From the NCBI RefSeq assembly GCF_013283875.1, contig NZ_CP054139.1:2480001-2544000 (forward strand): 64,000 nt of DNA, in the 5' to 3' direction. Origin of the DNA: Mucilaginibacter mali. GTDB taxonomy: Bacteria > Bacteroidota > Bacteroidia > Sphingobacteriales > Sphingobacteriaceae. Made by a program: the position numbers and the translations under genes. Positions 16,501 to 25,985 of this stretch are shown here, piece after piece (the first letter of the stretch is position 1; each line of letters starts with the position of its first letter). Under the pieces are notes generated by a model. The model was not told where the DNA came from. It searched no databases and saw nothing but the letters and a program-made list of their open reading frames with translations.

Positions 16501-18987
16501 TTAAAACACTACCTGGTAAACCGGCGTAGTTGTTATGCCATTAAGCACGGCATGGCTATTATCCTTAAAATTAGTATCCGTTCCCGGCTCAAAGTAAATA
16601 TTAGTTTTACCAATCATTGGCGTTAACTGCAGCATAAATTTATCGCCCGCTAAATGCTGCTGCTCGCGGCGCAGGCTGAAAGGCATAGCGCCAAGGCCAT
16701 AATAGTCGTCGGCGATAATTTTACCATTAGCGTAGATAGCCGCTGTATTTGCCTGGTAATTAATGAATATTAAAACATCGTATACATTAGCGGGCAAACG
16801 TTTTGGCAGCGATAACTCGTACGCCTTGTAAGGCAAGGTATCTAAATAGTTAACGCCATAAGCCGGCTTTAAAGGTGTTTGCCCAATGGCTGAAGCGTAT
16901 TGATTCATCCGCTTATCATCCGATACTTGTTTAAACGGAACATCTACCCGAGCGGCAGACTTCAACGCCACATCGTAACGGTTAAATATACCTGTTGTGG
17001 TAGCCGCATGCACATCTTTATTCTTTACCCGGATGGCCGGATAAGTATAAAACGAGAACTTCTCGTTGCCGACAGAACGTATCGTTAGCGAGTCCTTTAC
17101 CTCATCATAAAACGCCTGTTTATCGGCTATCAGTAAAGTTTTAATTCCCTTTATATCAAATGTGTAACTATTTTTTGCTTCTTCTTTAGTTAAGATGATA
17201 AGCTTTACTTTTTTACCCGACTTTGTGGTAATACTTGCCACACAATTTTTACCCGGCTTGATATCTGTAAGATAGGTAAAGCCGCCATCCTTAACCGCTT
17301 TACCGCTTGCGAAAGTTATTTGGGCAATGGTTTTGTTATCCAGTTTAAATTCTGGCTTGATGTTGCCGATAGGATAGTAAAAATAGCTATTGCCCAAAAC
17401 AGCTGATGGGTGAACTGTAGCGTATTTGATCAGTAAACCACCTGCATTATCATTGAACGGTAGCGCGCCATAGTCGCCATCGCTAATATTAATGCCGCCT
17501 TTTTCGGGGATACGTATCGTTTCGCCAGCCGTTTTAATGATAAACGCCGCCTGGTGGGCAGCCATATTTGCATGACGGGTGTAATTATTGAAAAACACAA
17601 ATCCCGAATTACCTTTATTACGCACCGCGTAACGCAAGGTCTGCATATCATCAGGCTTAGACGGGTTATCTGCCGGGATGGTACTGAACATAGGCGCCAG
17701 TTTTTCGGTATAGCTGCTGATGAACTGATGCAGCAATTTCAAATCGTGATAACTTTCGCGGGGATATCCCCATTCATTGAGCGGTGCCTGGAAATCGTAC
17801 GATATCAGGGGATAATCGTTTGGATACGGATAAATACCTGTCTTCGATTCCTGCGTTGGGTAACTACCATCCCAACTTAGCGGGTGCTGCGTACCATGGA
17901 AAACATAGTAACCCAGCATATTAGCGCCAGTACCTAAACGAGTATATAGCATACCCATTACATCTGCCGGTTTAATAATTGGACGGCGTAAATAGGTAAT
18001 TTGGATCCCCGGCCCCATCTCCACTGTTAAAAACGGATGGCGGTATATGGGCTGACTGGCTTCTTCGGCAACAGGTTTATTAATATCGTTCCCAATGTTT
18101 TTATCGCGGCGGTCGGTAATAAATGTATAAAGGTTATTTGGCGGAAGTTCCTTAGTATTCTGCGTCCACGGTGCTTCGGCATAACCGCCCCAAAGTGGTA
18201 ATACGTCATCCTCGGGCACAATTGGCCCGGGCCAACCGGTTACTACGTAAAACGGCACGTCCATCCCAAGGCTTACAGCCAACTTTTTCAAAGCGGCCAT
18301 ATACTGGTAACCCGCGCTTTGCGGACTGGTGCTGCGCACTTCGTTATCAACCTGCAAGCCAATAATAGGGCCGCCATCTTTATAGTAAAGTCCTTTAAAT
18401 TGTTTAGCCAGTTCGGTATACCAGGTAACAACCTCGGGCTGGATGTTGCCGTTGGTACTGGCACGGTCGGTGCCGCTTTTTAAACGTTTTTTTACATACC
18501 AATCAGGATAACCACCATTACGGGCTTCGCCATGCGCCCATGGCCCAACGCGTACTACAGCCTGCAAGCCGTGTTTAGCACACAATTGCAAAAAGTAACG
18601 CACATCCCGGTTATCATCAAAACGAAAATGCCCTTCTTCCTCCTCGTGATGATTCCAGAAGTTATACAGGGCGATAACCTGTATACCCGCCGCCTTCATT
18701 TGCAGCAGGGCCTGCTCCCACTCGGCACGGGGGTAGCGCGAATAATGGAACTCGCCCATTATCGGCAAAACTGGTTTACCACCCCGGCGCAGGTACCAGT
18801 TGTTCAGATCGAACTTTTGACCTTTCGGATCGACGTTGGTTCCCTGTTTAAAATGATTGTTCTCCACATAAGCAGGATACTTACCTAACGCTACAGTATG
18901 CTCTTCTACCGATTGCGCATAACTTGAAACTCCAAACCATCCCGCGAATGCGGCCAATAAACTGATATGTTTAAGATATGCAGGCAC
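16501..18987 (-). CDS. GH35-family beta-galactosidase
   Basis: The start is a GTG at 18987 that shares one base with the stop of the esterase upstream (TAGTG), and it opens a good signal peptide (HISLLAAFAGWFGVSSYAQ). The protein is 828 residues. The TIM barrel shows PIMGEFHYSRYPRAEW, IQVIALYNFWNHHEE, VVRVGPWAHGEARNGGYPDW, acid/base Glu216 in IIGLQVDNEV and the putative nucleophile Glu323 in FLTVEMGPG. Beta-sandwich domains follow to the end. GH35 enzymes release terminal beta-galactose; galactan side chains of rhamnogalacturonan I are the natural substrate here. The one-base overlap implies translational coupling with the esterase. Confidence 0.85.
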   Translation of the reverse strand: MPAYLKHISLLAAFAGWFGVSSYAQSVEEHTVALGKYPAYVENNHFKQGTNVDPKGQKFDLNNWYLRRGGKPVLPIMGEFHYSRYPRAEWEQALLQMKAAGIQVIALYNFWNHHEEEEGHFRFDDNRDVRYFLQLCAKHGLQAVVRVGPWAHGEARNGGYPDWYVKKRLKSGTDRASTNGNIQPEVVTWYTELAKQFKGLYYKDGGPIIGLQVDNEVRSTSPQSAGYQYMAALKKLAVSLGMDVPFYVVTGWPGPIVPEDDVLPLWGGYAEAPWTQNTKELPPNNLYTFITDRRDKNIGNDINKPVAEEASQPIYRHPFLTVEMGPGIQITYLRRPIIKPADVMGMLYTRLGTGANMLGYYVFHGTQHPLSWDGSYPTQESKTGIYPYPNDYPLISYDFQAPLNEWGYPRESYHDLKLLHQFISSYTEKLAPMFSTIPADNPSKPDDMQTLRYAVRNKGNSGFVFFNNYTRHANMAAHQAAFIIKTAGETIRIPEKGGINISDGDYGALPFNDNAGGLLIKYATVHPSAVLGNSYFYYPIGNIKPEFKLDNKTIAQITFASGKAVKDGGFTYLTDIKPGKNCVASITTKSGKKVKLIILTKEEAKNSYTFDIKGIKTLLIADKQAFYDEVKDSLTIRSVGNEKFSFYTYPAIRVKNKDVHAATTTGIFNRYDVALKSAARVDVPFKQVSDDKRMNQYASAIGQTPLKPAYGVNYLDTLPYKAYELSLPKRLPANVYDVLIFINYQANTAAIYANGKIIADDYYGLGAMPFSLRREQQHLAGDKFMLQLTPMIGKTNIYFEPGTDTNFKDNSHAVLNGITTTPVYQVVF

Positions 18988-19820
18988 TATTTCAGAAATT
19001 TATTTAGGGTTAGATCAGGGTACGATTTGATACCGGCAATCACAAATTTGGTATTCTCTTTAGCGCCGGCCTCGATGGTATGGGTATGGTCGGCATGGAA
19101 ATAAGTGGCACGCACTTTGGCTTCGCCTTCCTTATCATAAAAATCGCAGATCATGGTGTTCAGATCGATGAAGTAAGCGCCGGTTTGCTGCGCTACTTCC
19201 TTAGCCCATGCACCATAATTGTTGGTCATATTGCGGCCTGATGATTTACCGTCCTTCCAATCATTACGCGGTATAGGCGAGCAGATGATGGCGATAGCGC
19301 CTTTAGCTTTGGCATCGTTAATATACTTGCGCATATACCATCCGTAGCTGTGCACCACTTCCTGTTTTTGCATGTATTTCATAGGGTTGTACACCTCCTT
19401 TTGCTCGTCGCCAACGCCTTTAAAAGTGCCGCGGGCACGGGCCGTATCATCCAGCGGGCCGTTATCGTTATGGCCGAACTGCATGATCACATAATCGCCC
19501 GGCTTTACTTTGGCCAGTACCTTATCCCACAAACCCATGTTAATAAACGACCGGCTGCTGGTGCCGCCAAGCGCATCATTCTCAATATTTATCCGGGTAG
19601 TATCAAAGTATTCGTGAATATAATGCCCCCATCCCCACTGTCCATCCGAGCCCATTTTCTGACCATCATCGCGGCCGTTCTTCACGGTCGAATCGCCGAT
19701 CATATAAAAAGTGGGCTTATCCTGCGGTTTAATGAACATAAATGACGACAGCGATATGATAGCCGTTGTCAAAATCATTAAACCAGTATGTTTGCGTATG
19801 AAACTCTTTGCGTTCATCAT
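18987..19820 (-). CDS. CE12 rhamnogalacturonan acetylesterase (SGNH), tandem copy 1
   Basis: The ATG at 19820 (277 residues) is preferred over a TTG three bases earlier. A signal anchor (GLMILTTAIISLSSFMF) precedes the SGNH block I, FYMIGDSTVKNGRDDG with catalytic Ser, then GTSSRSF, block III VIMQFGHNDNGP, and the C-terminal HADHTHTIEAGA with catalytic Asp and His. CE12 enzymes remove acetyl groups from galacturonate in rhamnogalacturonan and so expose the backbone to lyases and hydrolases. This copy has an extra insertion after the GHND block (about residues 130-150) compared with its two neighbours. It starts 5 bases after the upstream copy ends and overlaps the GH35 start by one base. Confidence 0.9.
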   Translation of the reverse strand: MMNAKSFIRKHTGLMILTTAIISLSSFMFIKPQDKPTFYMIGDSTVKNGRDDGQKMGSDGQWGWGHYIHEYFDTTRINIENDALGGTSSRSFINMGLWDKVLAKVKPGDYVIMQFGHNDNGPLDDTARARGTFKGVGDEQKEVYNPMKYMQKQEVVHSYGWYMRKYINDAKAKGAIAIICSPIPRNDWKDGKSSGRNMTNNYGAWAKEVAQQTGAYFIDLNTMICDFYDKEGEAKVRATYFHADHTHTIEAGAKENTKFVIAGIKSYPDLTLNKFLK

Positions 19821-19825
19821 CAATA

Positions 19826-20596
19826 TTATTTCTTCACGTAATTATTCAATGCGATGGATGGCTGTAATTTTAACCCCTCAACAAAAGATTGGGCGTTAAT
19901 TTCGGCACCGGCTTTATTGGTATGCGTGTGGTCGGTACCAAACAGCGCGAAAACCTGTTCGCGGGTTAGCTGGTTGTATTTATTGGCGGTGATGGTATTC
20001 ACATCCACAAAAGGTACATTTTCCTGCTCGGCTACCTGTTTAGCCCACAGGCCATAGTCTTTATCGGCCAGGATAATTTTCCCGTCCTTATCCCATTCAC
20101 GGCGCGGTATCATCGAAACTACAATAGGGTTAGCACCTTTTGCTTTCGCTTCGCGGATAAATTTGCGGAAATACCAACCGTAAGTATGCACCACCTCTGG
20201 CGCTTTGTTAGCCCAATTAAGGGTAACCGAATCGTCGCTGATGCCCCTTAATACGCCACGGTCGCCGTTCTTTTTAGCGGTATCCGGCTTCGACCCTTCA
20301 TTGTGGCCGAAACCCATAATTACAAAGTCGCCGGGTTTTAATGATGCAACCACCTTAGCCCAACGGCCTTCGCGGGTAAACGAGCGTGTGCTGCGACCGG
20401 CCATGGCGCTGTTTACCACAGTTATACGGTTAGTATCCAGCTGCCAGGCAATGGTGGTACCCCAGCCCCATAATTCCTTATCGTTATTATGCATGGTCGA
20501 GTCGCCCACCATATACAACGTAGGCTTTTGCTGGATGAATGCCGAACCGATAACAACCATCATCAGCAGGGCGAAAACGTATTTTATCTTTTTCAT
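19826..20596 (-). CDS. CE12 rhamnogalacturonan acetylesterase (SGNH), tandem copy 2
   Basis: The 256-residue protein has a short signal sequence (YVFALLMMVVIGSAFIQQ) and all SGNH blocks: LYMVGDSTMHNNDKELWGWG with catalytic Ser, AMAGRSTRSF, VIMGFGHNEGSKPD and FGTDHTHTNKAGA with Asp and His. The third-block residue is GHNE as in copy 3, not GHND as in copy 1. Role as for CE12 esterases acting on acetylated pectin. Its ATG overlaps the stop of copy 3 by four bases (ATGA), which indicates coupled translation. Confidence 0.9.
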   Translation of the reverse strand: MKKIKYVFALLMMVVIGSAFIQQKPTLYMVGDSTMHNNDKELWGWGTTIAWQLDTNRITVVNSAMAGRSTRSFTREGRWAKVVASLKPGDFVIMGFGHNEGSKPDTAKKNGDRGVLRGISDDSVTLNWANKAPEVVHTYGWYFRKFIREAKAKGANPIVVSMIPRREWDKDGKIILADKDYGLWAKQVAEQENVPFVDVNTITANKYNQLTREQVFALFGTDHTHTNKAGAEINAQSFVEGLKLQPSIALNNYVKK

Positions 20597-21399
20597 TTAT
20601 TGAGTAAATATTGATTCAGGGGATTTTTAGGGTTGGCACGGATACCATCAACAACAGATTGCGCGTTCACCGCCGCACCCATTTTATTAGTATGCGTTTT
20701 ATCGGCGGCGAAAATTTTGGCTACCGAATCGGCGCCCATTTTCTCGTATTTATCGGCAGCGATATTATTCATATCGATAAAGATCACGCCCTCCTGCTCG
20801 GCTACCTGTTTCGACCACAGGCCGTAGTTCTGATCGGCGCGGGGCACCTTGCCATCTTTAAAAACATCATGCGGTATCATAGATAGCACCATCGGTGTAG
20901 CGCCTTTTGACTTGGCTTCGCGGATAAACTTGCGGAAATACCAACCAAAAGTGTGCACGATCTCCAGTTTGCCATCGGGCCAGGTTAAATGTACGGTATC
21001 CTCGCCTATGCCTTTCAACACGCCACGCCCGGTAGCACGGCCATTAGCATCAGGGTTTGGCGGCGGGATGCCGGGTTTAGCGCCCTCGTTATGGCCAAAA
21101 ACCATCAGCACATAATCACCCGGTTTTAGCAGCGAATCTACCTTATCCCAGCGGCCCTCCTTTACAAAGGTACGGGTACTGCGCCCGGCCATAGCATGGT
21201 TGGCCACGCTAATGCGGTTGGTATCTACAAAATCGGCAAATGCCGTCCCCCAGCCCATCATCGGCAGGGTATTTTTGGTTGTGGAATCGCCAATGATATA
21301 AATGGTTGGCTTTTGTTGTTTTGTAAATGCCAGTCCGATGAGTCCTGCCACCAGCAGCATCGCTAATCCCTTTAATGTATTTTCAGCCCGCTTATCCAT
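20593..21399 (-). CDS. CE12 rhamnogalacturonan acetylesterase (SGNH), tandem copy 3
   Basis: The 268-residue protein has an N-terminal hydrophobic segment (LKGLAMLLVAGLIGLAF) serving as signal or anchor, then IYIIGDSTTKNTLPMMGWG, AMAGRSTRTF, VLMVFGHNEGAKPG and AADKTHTNKMGA. The residue before the terminal His block is Lys-Thr-His rather than Asp-His-Thr-His, but the catalytic DxxH pattern (D-K-T-H) is kept. It is most similar to copy 2. It lies 7 bases after the GH2 stop and overlaps copy 2 by four bases. Confidence 0.9.
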   Translation of the reverse strand: MDKRAENTLKGLAMLLVAGLIGLAFTKQQKPTIYIIGDSTTKNTLPMMGWGTAFADFVDTNRISVANHAMAGRSTRTFVKEGRWDKVDSLLKPGDYVLMVFGHNEGAKPGIPPPNPDANGRATGRGVLKGIGEDTVHLTWPDGKLEIVHTFGWYFRKFIREAKSKGATPMVLSMIPHDVFKDGKVPRADQNYGLWSKQVAEQEGVIFIDMNNIAADKYEKMGADSVAKIFAADKTHTNKMGAAVNAQSVVDGIRANPKNPLNQYLLNK

Positions 21400-21405
21400 A
21401 GCTTA

Positions 21406-23742
21406 TTATTTTACAACGTTAATAGCCACCGAACCTGTAGCCACACCCGGCGCCGATGCTTTTACCATTACCGCACCCATAGCGCTGCCTTTTATAATAG
21501 CAATGCATTTGCCCTTAAAACTGTTACGATATGGCAGTATAAACGAATCGTGATTGGCCAGATCGCCGTTATCGGTAGCAGCAATAACAGCCGGACCGGT
21601 CACACTAAAGGTTACCACCTTATCGCTGTTGGGGCAAAGCACACCATCTGCATCCACCACCTGTGCAGTTACATAGGCTACATCGTCCCAGTTGTTATTT
21701 ATTTTCGGGCGGTCTACCGTTAATATCACTTTAGCAGGTGCACCGGCGGTCTTGAGCTCATCGTTGGCAACAACTTTACCGCCATTTTTAGCTACAGCTT
21801 TAATAGTGCCTTTTTCAAACGGAACGCTCCAATCGCGTGGCGCGTCATTAGCCGGTTTCAGCTTCACACCCAATGATTTACCGTTCAGAAACAACTCCAC
21901 TTCATCGCAATTGCTGTAAACCGATACGCGGGCATCTGTATAAGCCGCCATATCAGCAGGCGTCCAATCGGCTACCATTGGGCCGCCACCAGCATTATCC
22001 CTTTTGCGCACAATATGCACTACCGGTTTCTCCGACCACCAGCTTTCGCGCTGATAACTTAAAGGGCGCGAGCCGCCAGTACGGTCTAACAAAGCCTGCC
22101 CGTTAACGGTATTTGGCCAGTCGGCTTCGCCCAGGTAATCTACACCCGTCCACAGGAACTGGCCGGCCATATATTTATTATCGCGCATAGGCAGCCAGGC
22201 GCTGAGGGTATGGCCATTTTCGGTACCGATCACTTTCCAATCCGGGTGCGCTTCGTGGGCGGCAACCAGTTCGTTTTCGCGGTAATTTTGGCCAACCACA
22301 TCCATCATTTTGGCAAAGCCGTTATCGTATACTTTGGATACATTGGGGCGGAACAGCGCCATGGTAACCGGGCGTGTGCCATCAGTCTTGTGGATCAGGT
22401 CCTGCATATCGCGGTATTTTTTAAAGCCCGATGAGTCGCCCAGGTTATCGTGGATCTCGTTACCAATACTGTAGATCACGATGGATGGGTGGTTACGGTC
22501 GCGCATAACCATATCGCGGGTATCGGTAAGGCCCCATTGTTTAAAAAACTTATCGTAACCGCCTTCGCCGCGCACTTTGTTGGCTTCCCAGGTGTCGAAG
22601 TTCTCGTCCATCACCACAAAACCCATGCGGTCGCATAGGTCTAAAAACTCAGGGGCTACCGGGTTGTGCGATGTACGGATACCGTTCACGCCCAAGTCTT
22701 TTAGTAATTGCAATCGGCGCTCCCAAACTCGCAATGGAACAGCCGCGCCTACCGCGCCGCCATCGTGGTGCAGGCAAACACCTTTTATCATCAGCTTTTT
22801 ACCGTTTAGTACAAAGCCTTCTTCTGCGGTAAACTTCGCTTCGCGGATACCGAAACTGGTGGTTTGATCATCAACCACTTTACCGCCAACACTTACCGAT
22901 GTAAGCGCTTGGTATAAAGCAGGTTTGTCAGTGCTCCATAACTCAGGCTTGGTGATAGTATAGTCGTTCTCTACGGTAACCGAGCCACCCGCAGGCACGC
23001 TGCGCGTTCCACCTGACGTCGAGGCGTTAACCGGTTTGCCATCGGCAGCTGCAAAAGTGGTTTTTACCGTAAAGTTTTGGGTTGATCTTCCCGAGTTAAC
23101 GACGGTTGTTTTAACGTGCACCGTTGCTTTATCGGCACTAACATTTGGTGTGGTTACGTATACACCCCAGTTATCAATATGCAGCGCATCGGTAACTACC
23201 AGCCTTACATGCCTGTAAATACCCGCGCCGGTATAATAGCGCGAGGCGGGCTGCACCGAGTTATCGGCACGCACTGATATCACATTGCTTTTGCCATTGC
23301 CAAAGTTAAGGTGGCCGGTCAGATCATACATAAAGCTGATATAGCCATAAGGCCGTTTGCCCAGGTGAAAATCGTTTATCCAAACATCGCTGTTGGCCAT
23401 TACACCATCGAACGCGATGCTCACCTGTTTTGCAGCATCTGCATCATCCATAGTAAAATGCTTACGGTACCAACCTGTACCCGATGGCAAATAACCACCG
23501 CCTCGACCTGTAGGGTTATCCTTATTATATTCACCCAAAATCATCCAATCATGCGGAACATCTACCTTTTTCCATTGCGCATCTGCAAAACTTGTTTTGT
23601 CGGCTCCGGATGGATCGCCCTGGAAAAACAACCATGACTTGTCGAAAGATAGTGTTTTGCGGCCTGCGGCAGTGGTTTGCGCATGTGTTGTTGCCACAGT
23701 TACCAGCAACAGTGAAAGCAATGGAAAGTATATTTTCTTCAT
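21406..23742 (-). CDS. GH2-family glycoside hydrolase (beta-galactosidase-like)
   Basis: The ATG at 23742 is preferred to a GTG six bases before; it opens a signal peptide (IYFPLLSLLLVTVATTHAQ). The protein has 778 residues with the GH2 order: sugar-binding beta-sandwich (DKSWLFFQGD, VPHDWMILGEYN, WYRKHF), immunoglobulin-like domain, TIM barrel with KLMIKGVCLHHDGG, GIRTSHNPVAPEFLDLCDRMG, acid/base Glu429 in IYSIGNEIHD and a candidate nucleophile Glu in VIGTENGH, then a DUF4982-like domain and a C-terminal Ig-like domain (about 690-778). GH2 members act on beta-galactosides, beta-glucuronides or beta-mannosides; beta-galactose from pectic side chains is likeliest here. It is inside the minus-strand operon, 41 bases after the sialate-type esterase. 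Confidence 0.88.
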   Translation of the reverse strand: MKKIYFPLLSLLLVTVATTHAQTTAAGRKTLSFDKSWLFFQGDPSGADKTSFADAQWKKVDVPHDWMILGEYNKDNPTGRGGGYLPSGTGWYRKHFTMDDADAAKQVSIAFDGVMANSDVWINDFHLGKRPYGYISFMYDLTGHLNFGNGKSNVISVRADNSVQPASRYYTGAGIYRHVRLVVTDALHIDNWGVYVTTPNVSADKATVHVKTTVVNSGRSTQNFTVKTTFAAADGKPVNASTSGGTRSVPAGGSVTVENDYTITKPELWSTDKPALYQALTSVSVGGKVVDDQTTSFGIREAKFTAEEGFVLNGKKLMIKGVCLHHDGGAVGAAVPLRVWERRLQLLKDLGVNGIRTSHNPVAPEFLDLCDRMGFVVMDENFDTWEANKVRGEGGYDKFFKQWGLTDTRDMVMRDRNHPSIVIYSIGNEIHDNLGDSSGFKKYRDMQDLIHKTDGTRPVTMALFRPNVSKVYDNGFAKMMDVVGQNYRENELVAAHEAHPDWKVIGTENGHTLSAWLPMRDNKYMAGQFLWTGVDYLGEADWPNTVNGQALLDRTGGSRPLSYQRESWWSEKPVVHIVRKRDNAGGGPMVADWTPADMAAYTDARVSVYSNCDEVELFLNGKSLGVKLKPANDAPRDWSVPFEKGTIKAVAKNGGKVVANDELKTAGAPAKVILTVDRPKINNNWDDVAYVTAQVVDADGVLCPNSDKVVTFSVTGPAVIAATDNGDLANHDSFILPYRNSFKGKCIAIIKGSAMGAVMVKASAPGVATGSVAINVVK

Positions 23743-23782
23743 AAGCACGATGGTTTATTTTAATTTGGGTTTCAGTTTATCA

Positions 23783-25375
23783 TCAGTTTTTTCCTTCAGT
23801 AAGGCCCGGCCAGCTATCCGTTCGGAATGGCGAGGCAGGTAATCCGGCCTTATTATATAAATTGGGATACGGAATACTACGCCACGCGAAACGCACCGCT
23901 ACCGGTTTGTTTACCAGCGAACTGCTCACTATCAGCATATTTCCTTCTATTTTAGCCTGCGCGCCATGAAAAACGTGGTCATCGCCGGCAATAGTAAATT
24001 CTTTGAGGTCGCCATCTTTGGCTACTAATCCCTCGCCCACTTCGTCAAAACTAATGCGGATCTTATCGCCTTCGATTTTCATAGCTTTATAAAGCGGACC
24101 TGAATAAGGCATCTCCTTAAAACCATAATCATGCGCAAGTGGCCACAATGCCAGGCGCTTACCAACCAGTTCCTTATTACGCGGATGTACATTGGCCGAG
24201 TCGCCGTTATCAATAGTTACAGCCATACCGGTATGCGGCACGTTGCGGTAGGTTAGCAACTGCGCTTCGCGGATCTCGGCATTTTGGGTATAGTGTGGCG
24301 AGATCTGCACGAAATAAAACGGCAGGTTTTGATCGTGATGGTCATCGCGCCAGCTTTTTATCATGGCCGGGAACAGTTTGCGATACTGGTAAGCATGGTC
24401 GGCATTGCTTTCGCCCTGATACCAGATCACACCTTTTACCGTGTAGTTAATAATAGGCGCTATCATACCGTTATACAGTTTATAAGGCGATTTGCTGTTG
24501 GTCATCGGGTCGGCAGGTTTTGCCGGGGCCTTGGGGGCTTTTATATTTTGCAGGCGTGCAGCGGCGGTATCCTTTTGCCATTGCGCCAGTAATGCAGGGT
24601 AGTTTTTCATTTCCTGCGGATAGCTTTTCAGCGCGTTATCATAACGGGAAAGGATAACGTTCAGATCGGCGTCCGATTGCAACACTTCCTTCTTCGTCCA
24701 GGCTTCGGCTGGGGTACCTCCCCAGGTAGAAGCGATCAGCCCGATGGGGAACCCTGTTTTTGCATAGATCTCGCGGGCGTAGTAATAAGCCACTGCCGAA
24801 AACAGGCGGGCGTTACCTGGGTTGGCTTCCTGCCACTCGCCCTGGGTATCATTCATCAACGTATCCGAAACAGTTTCTTTAACGGTGTACTCCCTAATGT
24901 ATGGGTTATTGATCTTGGCTACTTCGGCCTCGTAATCGTTCACGCCGGTTTCCCAGGTGGCCGGGCCTTTAGCAATGGTAAATTTCATGTTAGATTGTCC
25001 CGAACACAACCACACCTCGCCTATCAGTACGTTTTTTATTTCGATGGTATTTTTGCCTTTGAAAGTAAGGCTGTAAGCGGTTTTACTTGCGGCCGGGGTG
25101 ACTATAGAAATATTCCACTTGCCATTTTTATCGGCGGTAGCAACTATGGCGCTTTTAGACCAGCTATATTCTACACTCACCTTTTCTCCCGGCGATGCCC
25201 AGCCCCATAAGTTCACCTTAGATCTTTGCTGCAGCACCATGTTATCGGCAATAACCGAGGGCAGCTTAATATCGGCCCGAGCCATACCGCCGCACAACAA
25301 TAGCAAAGCAAGCGTTTGCAGTTTTTTAAGGATAAAATTAAAGCCGTTTGGTTTAAAAATCATTCTTCTGTTCAT
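23783..25375 (-). CDS. Sialate O-acetylesterase family (SGNH) carbohydrate esterase
   Basis: The 530-residue protein opens with a signal sequence (LQTLALLLLCGGMARA) and then ADIKLPSVIADNMVLQQ, the usual N-terminal beta domain of this family. The SGNH block I is GEVWLCSGQSNMKFTIA with catalytic Ser128; GVIWYQGESNADHAYQYR is the second conserved block, and the late DNGDSANVHPRNKELVGKRL carries the catalytic Asp/His. The family is named for sialic acid deacetylation, but members in pectin loci act on acetylated plant glycans. It is the first gene of the long minus-strand operon. The shared ATCCTG-type promoter lies about 120-165 bases before its start. Confidence 0.85.
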   Translation of the reverse strand: MNRRMIFKPNGFNFILKKLQTLALLLLCGGMARADIKLPSVIADNMVLQQRSKVNLWGWASPGEKVSVEYSWSKSAIVATADKNGKWNISIVTPAASKTAYSLTFKGKNTIEIKNVLIGEVWLCSGQSNMKFTIAKGPATWETGVNDYEAEVAKINNPYIREYTVKETVSDTLMNDTQGEWQEANPGNARLFSAVAYYYAREIYAKTGFPIGLIASTWGGTPAEAWTKKEVLQSDADLNVILSRYDNALKSYPQEMKNYPALLAQWQKDTAAARLQNIKAPKAPAKPADPMTNSKSPYKLYNGMIAPIINYTVKGVIWYQGESNADHAYQYRKLFPAMIKSWRDDHHDQNLPFYFVQISPHYTQNAEIREAQLLTYRNVPHTGMAVTIDNGDSANVHPRNKELVGKRLALWPLAHDYGFKEMPYSGPLYKAMKIEGDKIRISFDEVGEGLVAKDGDLKEFTIAGDDHVFHGAQAKIEGNMLIVSSSLVNKPVAVRFAWRSIPYPNLYNKAGLPASPFRTDSWPGLTEGKN

Positions 25376-25491
25376 AACTCATATTGGTTTTTAAGAATTT
25401 TAAAACTAAAAATTCCTATTGCCCATATATGGTGACTGGTTTGCAATTCATTCAGCAGAAATTACCTTGCGCCGAAGCTATAATTGGTACA

Positions 25492-25539
25492 CGAACTTAT
25501 AAGATAATTTACCAAATGGCATCCTGTAGTATCCTGTAA
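25492..25539 (-). promoter_or_regulatory. Tandem ATCCTG operator-promoter, site 1
   Basis: Read on the minus strand: ACAGGATAC and ACAGGATGC as direct repeats 10 bases apart, then two bases, TTTG, exactly 13 bases, and TAAGTTCG (one base off the Bacteroidetes -7 consensus TAnnTTTG). The same arrangement with identical spacing precedes the CE12-PL22-GH106 unit at 31615-31660. The rest of the gap 25376-25735 is AT-rich with no gene. A perfect TATGTTTG element also exists on the minus strand at 25719-25726, but without a well-placed -33 element. Confidence 0.6.
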
Positions 25540-25735
25540 AAAACGAGAAAAGCGGCCCGGGCGGGTCGCTATCTCCTTTATTAACCAATTTATTACAGAA
25601 GAGAGGTTTAGTGATCTTTTTATATTGCCCGGATGTGTTCAAAACACGAACCATATCCTTCGATGTTTAATTTTTATACTGATAAAATAGCCGATTACGG
25701 TTTGTTATAATTGTTATACAAACATAGGGGTCATC

Positions 25736-25809
25736 AAAAAAACAGCCGTCATGGGGTGTCCTGATTGGGCGGGTTAAACCCTTAATATCAGGACAGTACA
25801 TGATGGCTG
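25736..25809 (-). terminator. Rho-independent terminator of the CE12-PL22-GH106 unit
   Basis: Read on the minus strand, a long imperfect hairpin of about 23 base pairs (cagccatcatg side at 25809, closing with tgtcctgat/atcaggaca at 25757-25795, inner gggtttaaccc) is followed directly by seven T residues. It lies about 180 bases after the GH106 stop, beyond the family B repeat, and separates the two minus-strand units. Confidence 0.7.
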
Positions 25810-25833
25810 AGGAGCTTTACGCCTGGTATATAT

Positions 25834-25964
25834 ACTCACCCCGACTGCGCTACGCTGGTCGACCCTCTCTTCGCTGCGCGGAAAGAGAATAGGAACAGTA
25901 TCGGATCCCCTCTTTCGCCAAAGGCGAGAGAGGGTGGTCGGGCGTAGCCACGACCGGGTGAGTC
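25834..25964. repeat. Inverted-repeat element, family B (copy 2)
   Basis: The ends are ctcaccccgactgcgctacgc on the left and the complement of gactcacccggtcgtggc on the right. These are the same two end types as in the element at 8075-8248, with the whole element in the opposite orientation. It sits 22 bases after the GH106 stop codon. Confidence 0.85.
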
Positions 25965-25985
25965 CACTCGCCGATGAAGCTCCTG

